From Caulobacter sp. (GTDB taxonomy: Bacteria > Pseudomonadota > Alphaproteobacteria > Caulobacterales > Caulobacteraceae), in the NCBI GenBank assembly GCA_030678995.1, contig JAUXTQ010000005.1, forward strand, positions 1 through 64,000: DNA of 64,000 nucleotides, in the 5' to 3' direction. Shown here piece after piece: positions 45,045 to 54,654 of the stretch. Both the position numbers and the translations under genes were made by a program. The notes under the pieces were generated by a model. The model had not been told where the DNA came from. It worked only from the letters and a program-made list of their open reading frames with translations, and did not search any database. Numbering within the stretch: position 1 is the first letter of the stretch; every line of letters starts with the position of its first letter.

Positions 45045-45873
45045 ACGCTTCGACTGGACCAATCTGGGCGTGAGGGCGGCCTCCGCGGGCGTGCTCATCC
45101 CGGCCGTCATCGTCGCCCTGTGGTTCGGCGGCTGGGTCTGGCTGCTGCTGATGTCGGTGGGTGTGGCGCTGCTGGCGGTGGAGTGGGGCGTGATGAGCGC
45201 GCCGATCGCGCCGGTGCGCATCGCCTGGGCGATCACCATCGGCGTGCTGATGTCCGTGTTCGTGACCTATTTGAACATGCTGCCGCGGGACGAGCTGGGC
45301 CTGATGTGGCTCGCCTGGGCCCTGGTGGTGGTCGGCGCGACCCTGGCCGCCCTGGTGGCCCGCGGCACGGCTGAGCGGCCCGCCGACGCCGCCTATGGGG
45401 TGATCTACATCGCGCCGGCCGCCATCGCCCTGATCTGGCTGCGGGAAATGCCCCACGGGCGCAGCTGGGCCACCATGCTGTTCGCCGTCACCTGGTCGGC
45501 GGACATCTGTGCCTTCCTGGTCGGCAGCGTGCTGAAGGGCCCCAAGCTCTGGCCGCGTTTCTCGCCAAACAAGACCTGGTCCGGCTTCTTCGGCGGCCTG
45601 GCCGGCGCGATGATCGCCGCAGTCACGGTGGCGACGTTTTCTGACGCCACCCTGATCTGGTACGCCGCCGCCCTGGTTGGCCTGGCCGGAGGCTTGGCGA
45701 CCATGGCCGGCGATTTGTGGGAGTCGATGTTGAAGCGCAGGTTCGGGGTCAAGGACTCGGGTGATCTAATCCCGGGGCACGGCGGCCTGCTGGACCGCGT
45801 GGACGGGCTGATGTTCGCCGCCGTGATCATCGCCGGCGCGCGGCTGATCGATTACTGGGGATGGGCGCATTGA
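45022..45873 (+). CDS. cdsA: Phosphatidate cytidylyltransferase (CDP-diacylglycerol synthase)
   Basis: This 283-residue polytopic inner-membrane enzyme makes CDP-diacylglycerol for phospholipid synthesis. It has about seven to eight hydrophobic segments. The family signature is clear near the C-terminus: [29 protein letters not shown], with [13 protein letters not shown] in the preceding loop. It overlaps uppS by 23 bases and dxr by 13 bases, so the three are tightly coupled. Confidence 0.95.
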   Translation: MTSSPPARRFDWTNLGVRAASAGVLIPAVIVALWFGGWVWLLLMSVGVALLAVEWGVMSAPIAPVRIAWAITIGVLMSVFVTYLNMLPRDELGLMWLAWALVVVGATLAALVARGTAERPADAAYGVIYIAPAAIALIWLREMPHGRSWATMLFAVTWSADICAFLVGSVLKGPKLWPRFSPNKTWSGFFGGLAGAMIAAVTVATFSDATLIWYAAALVGLAGGLATMAGDLWESMLKRRFGVKDSGDLIPGHGGLLDRVDGLMFAAVIIAGARLIDYWGWAH

Positions 45874-47063
45874 CCGCCGCCCGCACCGTCGTGGTCCTGG
45901 GCTCCACCGGCTCGATCGGCGTCTCGACGCTGGACCTGTTTGAACAGTCAGGGGCGCAGGTTGACATCCTCGCCCTGACCGCCGGCCGCAATGTCGAGAA
46001 GCTTGCCGCACAGGCCCTGCGCTGGCGGCCGCGCATCGCGGTTATCCAGCAGGAGAGCCTGCTGCCGGAGTTGCGAGAACGACTGAACGGCAGCGGCATC
46101 CAGGCCGCCGGAGGCGAGGCCGCGGTGATCGAGGCGGCCGCCATGGGCGCCGACTGGGTCATGTCGGCCATCGTCGGAGCGGCGGGCCTGGCCCCCACCC
46201 TGGCGGCGGCGCGCATGGGCTCGGTAATCGCCCTGGCCAACAAGGAGAGCCTGGTCTGCGCCGGTCCGGCGTTGCTGGAAACGGCGCGGGCCGCCGGCGG
46301 GCGGGTGATTCCCGTCGACTCCGAGCATTCGGCGATCTTTCAGGTGTTGCAGCCCGACTGCATCCAGCGGGTTTCCCGCCTGATCCTGACCGCGTCCGGC
46401 GGGCCGTTCCGCACCTGGACCCGTGAGCGGATGGAAGGCGCCACCCCCGCCCAGGCCGTGGCGCACCCGAACTGGAGCATGGGCGCCAAGATTTCGGTCG
46501 ATTCCGCGACCATGATGAACAAGGGCCTGGAGATGGTGGAGGCGTCCTACCTCTTCGCCACCCCGGCCGAGCGCATCGATGTCCTGATCCATCCCCAGTC
46601 GGTGATCCACAGCATGGTCGAATACGAAGACGGATCGACCCTGGCCCAACTGGGCCCGCCGGACATGCGCAGCCCCATTGCCTGCGCCTTTGCCTGGCCG
46701 GACCGGCTGCCCTGGCCAGCGCCGAAGCTGGACCTGGCGGCGTTGGGTCAGCTGACCTTCGAATCGCCGGACGACGCCCGGTTCCCGGCCATCGGCATCG
46801 CCCGGGCGGCCCTGACGGCCGGTGGCGGCGCGCCGGGGGCCATGAACGCGGCCAATGAGGTCGCGGTGGCGGCCTTCCTTGACCGCAGGATCGGCTTTCT
46901 CGATATTGCCCCGTTGGTTTCGGATACCCTCGACCGCATGAACGGTGTGGGGGATCTGGCCGCCAGCGTGGGGGACGGCGCTCTCGAGGGCGCGATGATG
47001 GTCGATGCGAGCGCGCGCCGAATTGCGGCTGACGCGGTTTCACAACGCCCAATCTTCCACTGA
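45861..47063 (+). CDS. dxr: 1-deoxy-D-xylulose-5-phosphate reductoisomerase
   Basis: This 400-residue NADPH enzyme catalyses the committed step of the MEP isoprenoid pathway. The N-terminal Rossmann motif is [16 protein letters not shown]. The active-site parts are [25 protein letters not shown] (metal-binding Asp and Glu), a flexible-loop region around [11 protein letters not shown], and [29 protein letters not shown]. It supplies precursors used by UppS two genes upstream. Confidence 0.96.
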   Translation: MGALTAARTVVVLGSTGSIGVSTLDLFEQSGAQVDILALTAGRNVEKLAAQALRWRPRIAVIQQESLLPELRERLNGSGIQAAGGEAAVIEAAAMGADWVMSAIVGAAGLAPTLAAARMGSVIALANKESLVCAGPALLETARAAGGRVIPVDSEHSAIFQVLQPDCIQRVSRLILTASGGPFRTWTRERMEGATPAQAVAHPNWSMGAKISVDSATMMNKGLEMVEASYLFATPAERIDVLIHPQSVIHSMVEYEDGSTLAQLGPPDMRSPIACAFAWPDRLPWPAPKLDLAALGQLTFESPDDARFPAIGIARAALTAGGGAPGAMNAANEVAVAAFLDRRIGFLDIAPLVSDTLDRMNGVGDLAASVGDGALEGAMMVDASARRIAADAVSQRPIFH

Positions 47064-47086
47064 TCGTAAGGGAGTAACCTCGGCCG

Positions 47087-48283
47087 ATGCCCGACCTTGT
47101 GTCCTGGATTCTGCCGTTTCTGTTCGTGTTGACCCTGGTGATCACGGTCCACGAACTGGGACACTATTGGGCGGGCCGGTCCTTCGGCCTGGTGATCGAC
47201 TGTTTTTCGATCGGCATGGGCCGAGCGCTGTTCAAGTGGCGCGACAAGCAGGGCGTCGAGTGGCGCATCGCCTGGATGCCGCTTGGCGGCTACGTGCGCT
47301 TTGCCGGCGACGAGAACGCCGCCAGCGTTCCCGACAAGGAAGACCTGGATGAGATGAAGGCCAAGATCCTGGCCCACAATCCTGCGTCGGCGCTTCCACG
47401 ATTCTATCATTTCGCTCCGGTCTGGCAGCGCGCGACCATCGCCGTTGCGGGACCCGCGGCCAATTTCATCCTGGCCATCGTCCTGTTCGCCGTTCTGCTG
47501 GGCGTGTTCGGCGAGGTCCGCCTGCCGCCGACGATCACCACAGTGGAGGCGGGCAGCCCCGCGGCCCAGGCCGGCTTCCTCACCGGCGACCGGGTCCGGA
47601 GCATGGACGGCAAGCCGGTCACGAGCTTCATCGACATCGCCCGTTACGTTCCCCTGCGCGCCAATGTGCCGATCACCTTCACCATTGAGCGCGGCGGCAA
47701 GGTCCTGGACCTGGTGGCCACCCCGGCGATGGTCGTGAAGATCGACGACATTTCCGGCCGGCAGAAAGTCGGCCGCCTGGGCATCGGCCCGCCCAACGAA
47801 TACGAACGCGTCCGCTACAATCCGATCGAGGCCGTCGGCGCCGGGGCGCGCCAGACCTGGAACGTGCTGTCCTCGACCTTCTACTACCTGGGCCGGCTCG
47901 TGCGCGGAGAGGTGCCGGCCGATCAGCTCGGCGGCGTCATCGGCATCGCCAAGGCCTCGGATGGGGTCGCCAAGTTGGGCGCCCAGGGTGCGCCGAACAC
48001 AGCCATGGGTGTTTTCGGCTCCTTCATCGCGCTGTTGCAGCTGTCGGCGATTCTCTCGGTCAGCGTGGGCTTCCTGAATCTTCTGCCGATCCCGGTTTTG
48101 GATGGCGGACATCTGGTGTTTTACGCCTATGAAGCCGTTGCGCGCAGGCCACTGGCGGCAAATGCCCAGGCCGTAGGCTATCGCCTTGGTCTTGCCTTGC
48201 TGTTGGGATTCATGCTGTTCGCGGTCTGGAACGACCTGCAGCGCTACAACGTGTTCAACTTCCTCGGTGGTCTGTTCTCATGA
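47087..48283 (+). CDS. rseP: Site-2 intramembrane zinc protease RseP/MmpA
   Basis: This 398-residue inner-membrane protease cuts transmembrane proteins after site-1 cleavage. The zinc motif is HELGH (residues 22-26) in the first helix, one PDZ domain follows (about residues 145-225: TVEAGSPAAQAGFLTGDRVRSMDGKPV), and the third zinc ligand is in LLPIPVLDGGHLVFYAYEAV. In Caulobacter the orthologue MmpA processes the polarity factor PodJ (known for the family). It lies between dxr and bamA, overlapping bamA by 4 bases. Confidence 0.95.
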   Translation: MPDLVSWILPFLFVLTLVITVHELGHYWAGRSFGLVIDCFSIGMGRALFKWRDKQGVEWRIAWMPLGGYVRFAGDENAASVPDKEDLDEMKAKILAHNPASALPRFYHFAPVWQRATIAVAGPAANFILAIVLFAVLLGVFGEVRLPPTITTVEAGSPAAQAGFLTGDRVRSMDGKPVTSFIDIARYVPLRANVPITFTIERGGKVLDLVATPAMVVKIDDISGRQKVGRLGIGPPNEYERVRYNPIEAVGAGARQTWNVLSSTFYYLGRLVRGEVPADQLGGVIGIAKASDGVAKLGAQGAPNTAMGVFGSFIALLQLSAILSVSVGFLNLLPIPVLDGGHLVFYAYEAVARRPLAANAQAVGYRLGLALLLGFMLFAVWNDLQRYNVFNFLGGLFS

Positions 48284-50700
48284 GCACCCGCCGACCGCCG
48301 ATGGCAGACCTTATGAAGAATGCTCGTGCGCATGGCGCAGCGATTGTAACCCTTGCTGCGCTCCTGATGGGGACGACGGCGCTCACGGCTCCGACCGAGG
48401 CTGCGGCCCAGGTCCAGTCGGGGGTGGTCCAGCGTATCCTGATCCAGGGCAACGAGCGGATCGAGGCGGGGACGGTTATCTCCTACCTGCCGATCCAGCC
48501 CGGCGACACGGTGGATGCCGCGCGCATTGACGTGGCGCTCAAGACGCTGTTCCGCACCGACCTCTTCGCCGACGTGAAGATCGACCTGCAGCCGAACGGC
48601 GACCTGGTCGTCCGCGTGGTCGAGAACCCGATCATCAACCGGGTGATCTTCGAGGGGAATTCGGCCCTCAAGGAAGAGAAGCTGCGTGACGAGGTCACGA
48701 TCCGCCCGCGGGGCATCTTCACCCGCGCCAAGGTCCAGTCCGACGTCCAGCGCCTGATCGAACTGTATCGCCGTTCGGGCCGGATCGGCGTGACGGTGAC
48801 CCCCAAGGTCGTCGAACTGCCGCAGAAGCGCATCGACCTGATCTTCGAGATCAACGAAGGCCCCAAGAGCGGGGTCCTCGACATCAACTTCCTCGGCAAC
48901 AGCGAGTTTTCCGACGGGGACCTCGCCAACGTCATCGTGACCGAGGAGTCCCACTGGTACAAATTCCTGTCGAGCAACGACAACTACGATCCCGACCGGA
49001 TCGAGTACGACAAGGAACAGCTGCGGAAATTCTACCGCAACAAGGGCTACTACGACTTCCGCATCGTCTCGGCGGTGGCCGAGCTGTCGCCGGACCGCAA
49101 CGGCTTTGTGATCACCTACACGATCGAGGAAGGCGAGCGGTACAAGTTCGGCAAGCTGACGGTCGAGACCGAGCTGAAGAAGCTGGACGGCACGGTGCTG
49201 CAGCAGCTGCTGCCGATCCGCACCGGCCAGATTTATCAGGACGAGTCGATCGAGCAGGCCACGGACGCCCTGACGTTCGCCGCCGGCGCCGCCGGCTTTG
49301 CCTTCGTCGACGTCCGCCCGCGCTACATTCCCAACCGGGAAACCCGCACCATCGACGTGGTCTTCCAGGTCAAGGAAGGCCCGCGCGTCTACATCGACCG
49401 CATCGACATCATCGGCAACACCCGGACCCTGGACTACGTCGTCCGCCGCGAGATGAACGTCACCGAGGGCGACGCCTACAACCGCGTGCTGGTGGATCGT
49501 TCGCGGCAGCAGATCCGGGCCCTGGGCTTCTTCAAGGACGTGACGATCGAGGAAGTGCCCAGCGGCACGCCCGACCGCACCACACTGCGCGTCACGGTCG
49601 AGGAGCAGCCCACGGGCGAGCTTTCGTTCAGCGCCGGCTATAGCTCGGTCGACCAACTGATTCTCGACCTGGGCATCAGCGAGCGGAACTTCCGCGGCCG
49701 CGGCCAGAACGTGCGCGCCCGCATCTCGGTCGGTTCGCTGCGCCAGCAGATCGACTTCTCGTTCACCGAGCCCCGGTTCATGGGTCGTGACCTGCGCGCC
49801 GGCCTGGATCTCTATTCCTACCGCTACGACTTCAGCCAGCAGACCGCGTTCGACACCCGCTCGACCGGCATGGGCGTGCGGTTCGGCTTCCCGCTAACCA
49901 ACAACGCCTCCATGGGCCTGCGCTACACCCTGCGCACCGATGACGTGGTGGTGGACGATTCCTTCTGCATCCCGGGCCAGGAGCTGGTCTCGCCGACCCT
50001 CTGCGCCCAGCGGGGGTCGAACATCACCTCGCTGGTCGGTTACACGGTGCGTCTGGACCGGCGGAACGATCCGGTCCGCCCGACCCGCGGCTTCTTTGTC
50101 GAGTTGAACCAGGACATCGCCGGCGTCGGCGGCGACGTGAACTACCTGCGCACCGAGGCTTCGGGCGGCTGGTACTACGGTTTCAACAAGGACTTCGTCC
50201 TCAGCGCCAACGGCTCATTCGGCTTCATCGACGGCTGGCACGGCGACAACGTACGGATCAACGATCGCTTCTATCGCGGCGGCAACACCTTCCGCGGCTT
50301 TGAAGTGGCCGGCATCGGGCCGCGCGACACGACCTTCGGCCGCGACGACGCCCTGGGCGGCAAACTCTACGCTATCGGCTCGCTTGAACTGTCGGTGCCG
50401 ACCTTCCTGCCGGAACAGTATGGCATCAAGGCCGCCCTGTTCACCGACGTCGGCACGCTCGGCATGCTCGACGATGCCGACCTGCGCGACCGTTTTGGCC
50501 AGGTTATCGACTGCGACAACATCGTCGGTACGATCACGCCCTGCATCAAGGATGACCTCGGACTTCGCGCGTCCGCGGGCATCTCGATCCACTGGCGTTC
50601 GCCGATGGGACCCATTCGTTTCGACTTTAGCCAAATTCTGGCCAAAGAAGACTACGACAAGACGGAAACGTTCCGTTTCTCAACCTCCACAAGGTTCTAG
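48280..50700 (+). CDS. bamA: Outer membrane protein assembly factor BamA
   Basis: This 806-residue Omp85 protein inserts beta-barrel proteins into the outer membrane. A signal peptide occupies roughly residues 1-43 (basic start, then IVTLAALLMGTTALTAPTEAAAQ). Five POTRA domains follow (about residues 48-440; the repeated pattern is seen in VQRILIQGNERIEAGTVISYL and VYIDRIDIIGNTRTLDYVVRREMNVTEGD). The C-terminal barrel ends in a typical Phe (FRFSTSTRF). The conserved barrel motif IRFDFSQIL is present near the end. ompH follows after 5 bases. Confidence 0.96.
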   Translation: MSTRRPPMADLMKNARAHGAAIVTLAALLMGTTALTAPTEAAAQVQSGVVQRILIQGNERIEAGTVISYLPIQPGDTVDAARIDVALKTLFRTDLFADVKIDLQPNGDLVVRVVENPIINRVIFEGNSALKEEKLRDEVTIRPRGIFTRAKVQSDVQRLIELYRRSGRIGVTVTPKVVELPQKRIDLIFEINEGPKSGVLDINFLGNSEFSDGDLANVIVTEESHWYKFLSSNDNYDPDRIEYDKEQLRKFYRNKGYYDFRIVSAVAELSPDRNGFVITYTIEEGERYKFGKLTVETELKKLDGTVLQQLLPIRTGQIYQDESIEQATDALTFAAGAAGFAFVDVRPRYIPNRETRTIDVVFQVKEGPRVYIDRIDIIGNTRTLDYVVRREMNVTEGDAYNRVLVDRSRQQIRALGFFKDVTIEEVPSGTPDRTTLRVTVEEQPTGELSFSAGYSSVDQLILDLGISERNFRGRGQNVRARISVGSLRQQIDFSFTEPRFMGRDLRAGLDLYSYRYDFSQQTAFDTRSTGMGVRFGFPLTNNASMGLRYTLRTDDVVVDDSFCIPGQELVSPTLCAQRGSNITSLVGYTVRLDRRNDPVRPTRGFFVELNQDIAGVGGDVNYLRTEASGGWYYGFNKDFVLSANGSFGFIDGWHGDNVRINDRFYRGGNTFRGFEVAGIGPRDTTFGRDDALGGKLYAIGSLELSVPTFLPEQYGIKAALFTDVGTLGMLDDADLRDRFGQVIDCDNIVGTITPCIKDDLGLRASAGISIHWRSPMGPIRFDFSQILAKEDYDKTETFRFSTSTRF

Positions 50701-50705
50701 ACTCC

Positions 50706-51383
50706 ATGCCCTTCAACAAGACCCTCGCGGTCGCGGCCGGCGCGGCCGCCGTCCTCGCTTTTGCTTCGGCCGTTGCGGCCCAGACGCCTCCGGCGCGTCC
50801 GGCGGCTGCGGCCCCTGCGCGCCCCGCCGCCGCGGCGCCGGCCATGCCGCCGGTCCGTCACGGGCCGGCCCTGCCGGGGGTCTGCACCTACAGCGGGGAG
50901 CAGGCCATCCAGGATTCCGAGGTCGGAAAGTACGTGACGGCCCGCATTAAGCAGATCGTCACTGAGGTAAACGCCGAGCTCCAGGCTGAAGACCTGGCGA
51001 TCAAGAACGAAGCCAAGGCCATCGACGCGGCCCGGGCCACGGCCCAGACCGACGCCCTGGAAGCCCGCGCCGCCGCGTTGCAGGCCCGTTTCAACGCCTA
51101 CAAGCGCAAGCAGCAGCTGCGTGAGGCCGAGGTCGAGCAGACCCGCCGCAAGGCGCTGATGCGCGTCCTGCAGGAACTCGATCCGATCGCCGTGGGCGTC
51201 TACCAGGCGCGCAACTGCTCGATTCTTTTGGGCGACGGCGTCCTGCTGGGCAATCCGGCCATGGACATCACCCCGCAGGTGATCACGGGCCTGAACGCCA
51301 AGATCAAGTCGTTCGCCTTCAACCGCGAGCGCCTCGACACGCCGGCCCCGGGCGCCCCGGGCGCGCCGCCGCGCACGAACTAG
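50706..51383 (+). CDS. OmpH/Skp-family periplasmic chaperone
   Basis: This 225-residue secreted protein has a signal peptide (NKTLAVAAGAAAVLAFASAVAAQ), a short tandem Pro/Ala repeat (ARPAAAAP twice, residues about 29-45), and a long helical coiled-coil region (about residues 80-160). It ends in a Pro/Ala/Gly tail. Skp-like proteins hold unfolded outer-membrane proteins for BamA, whose gene lies directly upstream. Sequence identity to Skp is low, so the call rests on architecture and context. Confidence 0.78.
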   Translation: MPFNKTLAVAAGAAAVLAFASAVAAQTPPARPAAAAPARPAAAAPAMPPVRHGPALPGVCTYSGEQAIQDSEVGKYVTARIKQIVTEVNAELQAEDLAIKNEAKAIDAARATAQTDALEARAAALQARFNAYKRKQQLREAEVEQTRRKALMRVLQELDPIAVGVYQARNCSILLGDGVLLGNPAMDITPQVITGLNAKIKSFAFNRERLDTPAPGAPGAPPRTN

Positions 51384-51396
51384 CACGACGGGCAGG

Positions 51397-51420
51397 GCGG
51401 CCGCCGTCTCTGGCGGCCGT
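51397..51420 (+). promoter_or_regulatory. Hairpin between ompH and lpxD
   Basis: GCGGCCGCC (51397-51405) pairs with GGCGGCCGT (51412-51420, one G-U) around GTCTCT. No T-run follows. It may stabilise the upstream mRNA or reduce read-through into lpxD. Confidence 0.45.
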
Positions 51421-51528
51421 CACGTCGCGCGTCCGGATGACTGGAGCCCTTTCCTCCCCGACGGAATTCGTCTGTGGTGGAACGGCGCCAGCCCGACTCG
51501 CGCTATCGCGGGTCAGTTCGAGGATGTC

Positions 51529-52554
51529 ATGCCGGATCCGCGCTTCTTTCTGAGTCTGGGCCCTGTCGCCCTCGCCGGGCTGATCGACCTGACCGGGGCA
51601 AGCCCCGGCCGACCGGCGCCGCCTGACCTGTCCATCCTGGGTGCCGCGCCGCTGGGCCGCGCCGGTCCGCAGGACGTGGCTTTCCTGGCCGACCGCAAGC
51701 ACCTGGACGCCCTAGGATCCACTCGGGCGGGCGCCTGTTTCGTCACCGCCGACCATGCCGCCGACGCGCCGGACGGCTGCATCCCGCTGATCGTCGGCAG
51801 GCCCCTGGCCGCCTGGGTCCAGGCCGCCAATGCCCTGCACCAGCCCAGGGACCATGACCATGCCGCGCCGGCAATCCATCCGGACGCCGAGCTGGAGGCG
51901 GACGTCGTCCTGGGCCACCACGTCGTCGTCGGCGCCGGGGCAAAGATCGGTCGCGGCACGAGCATCGGGCCGGGCGCGGTGATCGGGCCGGGCGTGGCGC
52001 TTGGTCGAGACTGCGTGATCGGCGCCAACGCCTCTATCGCCTGCGCCTTGCTGGGTGATCGGGTGAAGGTCTATTCCGGCGCCAGGATCGGCGAGGCGGG
52101 TTTTGGCGCCACCGCCGGCGCGGCGGGCGTCGTCGATGTGCCCCAGCTGGGCCGGGTGATCCTCCAGGACGGCGTCACCATCGGCGCCAACAGCTGCGTC
52201 GATCGGGGAGCCTGGGAAGACACCGTGGTGGGCGAGAACACCAAACTCGACAACCTGGTGCACATCGGACACAACGTCCGCGTTGGTCGCAACTGCGTGA
52301 TGGCCGCCTATGTCGGCATCTCCGGCAGCGTGGTGATCGGCGACGGCGTCGCCTTCGGCGGCCGCGCCGGGGTCGCCGACCACGTCACCATTGGCGACGG
52401 CGCCCAGATCGCGGCCTCGGCGGGGGTCTTCCGGGATGTCCCGGGCGGCGAAACCTGGGCCGGCTCGCCCGCCCAGCCGCTGAGGGACTTCTTCCGGGAA
52501 GTCGCCCTGATCCGCGCCATGGTGCGAGAGAACAAGAAGGGGAACAGGGAATGA
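51529..52554 (+). CDS. lpxD: UDP-3-O-acylglucosamine N-acyltransferase
   Basis: This 341-residue acyltransferase performs the third step of lipid A synthesis, adding a 3-hydroxyacyl chain to the amino group. After an N-terminal uridine-binding domain, left-handed beta-helix hexapeptide repeats run from about residue 115 (DVVLGHHVVVGAGAKIGRGTSIGPGAVIGPGV). The catalytic His lies in LDNLVHIGHNVRVGRNC. GAGG is 5 bases before the ATG at 51529. It overlaps fabZ by 4 bases. Confidence 0.96.
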   Translation: MPDPRFFLSLGPVALAGLIDLTGASPGRPAPPDLSILGAAPLGRAGPQDVAFLADRKHLDALGSTRAGACFVTADHAADAPDGCIPLIVGRPLAAWVQAANALHQPRDHDHAAPAIHPDAELEADVVLGHHVVVGAGAKIGRGTSIGPGAVIGPGVALGRDCVIGANASIACALLGDRVKVYSGARIGEAGFGATAGAAGVVDVPQLGRVILQDGVTIGANSCVDRGAWEDTVVGENTKLDNLVHIGHNVRVGRNCVMAAYVGISGSVVIGDGVAFGGRAGVADHVTIGDGAQIAASAGVFRDVPGGETWAGSPAQPLRDFFREVALIRAMVRENKKGNRE

Positions 52555-53021
52555 CTGGCTCTGCAGTCGATGCCTCCACACGAATTGAGATCGGCGAGAT
52601 CCTCGAGCGCCTGCCGCACCGTTACCCCTTCCTGCTGGTCGACAGCGCCGAGGACTTCGTTGCCGGCGAGTCCCTGACCGGCATCAAGTGCGTGACGGTC
52701 AACGAGCCCTTCTTTCCCGGCCACTTCCCGGGAAACCCGGTGTTTCCCGGCGTGCTGGTCATCGAGGCCCTGGCCCAGACCGGGGCCCTGCTGATGACCA
52801 AGACCCTCGACATCGACATCAGCAAGTCGACCATCTTCTTCATGTCGGTGGACGGCGCGCGCTTTCGGCTCCCGGTGCGGCCGGGCGACGTGCTGAAGCT
52901 GCATGTAAAGGTCGTCCGCACCCGCGGGGACGTGGTCAAGTTCACCGGTCGGGCCCTGGTCGATGGCAAGCTGGCGGCCGAATGCGACTTCGCGGCCATG
53001 AAGGCGGACAACGTCCGGTGA
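52551..53021 (+). CDS. fabZ: 3-hydroxyacyl-[ACP] dehydratase FabZ
   Basis: This 156-residue hot-dog-fold enzyme removes water from 3-hydroxyacyl-ACP in fatty-acid elongation, competing with LpxA/LpxD for the same acyl-ACPs. Catalytic parts are [11 protein letters not shown] and [28 protein letters not shown] (catalytic His and Glu). Neighbours lpxD and lpxA overlap it by 4 bases on each side, matching the usual lpxD-fabZ-lpxA order. Confidence 0.96.
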   Translation: MTGSAVDASTRIEIGEILERLPHRYPFLLVDSAEDFVAGESLTGIKCVTVNEPFFPGHFPGNPVFPGVLVIEALAQTGALLMTKTLDIDISKSTIFFMSVDGARFRLPVRPGDVLKLHVKVVRTRGDVVKFTGRALVDGKLAAECDFAAMKADNVR

Positions 53022-53812
53022 CTCAGATCCATCCCACGGCGATCGTCGACAAGGCGGCGCAGATCGAGTCCGACGTCGAGATCGGCCCCTACTGCATCGT
53101 CGGCGCTGGCGCGCGGCTGGCCAGGGGCGTGAAGCTGCTGTCCCACGCGATCGTCGAGGGCGTGACCGAGGTCGGCGAGGACTGTGTGCTGCATCCTTTC
53201 GCCAGCCTGGGCGGTACGCCGCAGCACACGGGACACAGGGGCGAGCCCACCCGCGTGGTGGTCGGCGCCCGCAACGTCTTCCGCGAACATGTCACCGTCC
53301 ATGCCGGCACGGCCAGCGGGCGGGGCGTGACCACCGTGGGCGACGACGGCCTGTTCATGGTCAGCACCCACGTGGGCCACGACTGCATCATCGGCGACAA
53401 GGTGATCATGGCGCCCAGCGTGGCCGTCGGCGGCCATGTGACGGTCAGCGACTTCGTCTTCCTCGGCGGCCTGGCGGCGATCCACCAGTACACCCGCATT
53501 GGCCGTTACGCCTTCATCGGCGGCGGCGGCATCGTCACCAAGGACGTGATCCCGTACGGCTCGGTCTGGGGCAACCACGCCCACCTGGAGGGGCTGAACC
53601 TGATCGGCCTCAAGCGCCGCAACTTCACCCGCGAGCAGATCGCCACGCTGCGGGCGGCCTACCGCCTGCTATTCGCCGACGAGGGCACCTTTCAGGAGCG
53701 GCTCGACGACGTTTCCGAGACCTATCCGGACGTTCCGGAGATCATGGAAATCGTCGCCTTCATCCGCGACGACGCAAGCCGGCCGCTGTGCCTGCCGGAA
53801 CGCGAGGTCTGA
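53018..53812 (+). CDS. lpxA: UDP-N-acetylglucosamine acyltransferase
   Basis: This 264-residue enzyme performs the first acylation in lipid A synthesis. Hexapeptide repeats start at once ([33 protein letters not shown]). The catalytic His is in [11 protein letters not shown], with [11 protein letters not shown] further on. The C-terminal helical domain begins [31 protein letters not shown] start overlaps the fabZ stop. The next gene starts 2 bases after its stop. Confidence 0.96.
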   Translation: MTQIHPTAIVDKAAQIESDVEIGPYCIVGAGARLARGVKLLSHAIVEGVTEVGEDCVLHPFASLGGTPQHTGHRGEPTRVVVGARNVFREHVTVHAGTASGRGVTTVGDDGLFMVSTHVGHDCIIGDKVIMAPSVAVGGHVTVSDFVFLGGLAAIHQYTRIGRYAFIGGGGIVTKDVIPYGSVWGNHAHLEGLNLIGLKRRNFTREQIATLRAAYRLLFADEGTFQERLDDVSETYPDVPEIMEIVAFIRDDASRPLCLPEREV

Positions 53813-53814
53813 GC

Positions 53815-54654
53815 GTGAAGAAGCTCGGAATCGTTGCCGGGGGCGGGGGGCTGCCGGCGGAAATCGCCGATCGTTGCCGTCGAACGGGCCGACCCTATTT
53901 CGTCATCCGCTTGCGTGGGTTTGCCGACGAGGGCACGGCGGACCACCCCTCCGCGGATATCGGTATCGCTGAACTCGGCAAGGTTTTCAAAACCTTGCGG
54001 GCGAAACATTGCGTTGCCGTCTGCTTCGTCGGCACGGTCGCCCGGCCGGATTTCGGCAAGCTCAAGCCCGACCTGCGCGGCGTGGCCGCCCTGCCGTCGA
54101 TTATCGCCGCGGCGCGCAAGGGCGACGACGCCCTGCTGCGGGCGGTGCTGGACGAATTCCGCAAGGAAGGCTTTGAGATCGAGGGCGCCCATGAGGCCGC
54201 CCGGTCTATGACTCTGCCGCTGGGCCGGCTCGGCGCCGTGTCTCCTGGCGACGGCCATGGCGAGGACATCCAGCGGGCCCTGACCGCCGCCCGGGCCATC
54301 GGCCGGCTGGACATCGGCCAGGGTGCGGTGGTCTGCGACGGGTTGGTCCTGGCCGTTGAGGCCCAGGAAGGCACCGACGCCATGCTGCGCCGGGTTCGTG
54401 AACTGCCCGAAGCGATCCGCGGCGGTCCCGGCCGGGCGCGAGGGGTGCTGGCCAAGGCGCCCAAGCCGATCCAGGCCACCGAGGTGGATATGCCGACCAT
54501 TGGCGTCGCCACCGTGCGCGCGGCGGCTCAGGCCGGGCTGGCGGGCATCGTCGGCGAGGCCGGCCGCCTGCTGGTGGTCGACCGCGAGGAGACCGTCGCC
54601 ATGGCTGACGACCTGGGCCTGTTCATCCTGGGCGTCGAGACGAAGGCCGAATGA
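53815..54654 (+). CDS. lpxI: UDP-2,3-diacylglucosamine pyrophosphatase LpxI
   Basis: This 279-residue enzyme cleaves UDP-2,3-diacylglucosamine to lipid X, the step performed by LpxH in enterobacteria. LpxI (DUF1009) is the unrelated replacement first described in Caulobacter. Features are KLGIVAGGGGLPAEIADRC, FVGTVARPDFGKLKPD, the two-domain layout, and VAVEAQEGTDAMLRRV near the C-terminal DUF1009 region (seen here as LAVEAQEGTDAMLRRV). The start is GTG at 53815; upstream codons belong to lpxA. It overlaps lpxB by 4 bases. Confidence 0.95.
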   Translation: MKKLGIVAGGGGLPAEIADRCRRTGRPYFVIRLRGFADEGTADHPSADIGIAELGKVFKTLRAKHCVAVCFVGTVARPDFGKLKPDLRGVAALPSIIAAARKGDDALLRAVLDEFRKEGFEIEGAHEAARSMTLPLGRLGAVSPGDGHGEDIQRALTAARAIGRLDIGQGAVVCDGLVLAVEAQEGTDAMLRRVRELPEAIRGGPGRARGVLAKAPKPIQATEVDMPTIGVATVRAAAQAGLAGIVGEAGRLLVVDREETVAMADDLGLFILGVETKAE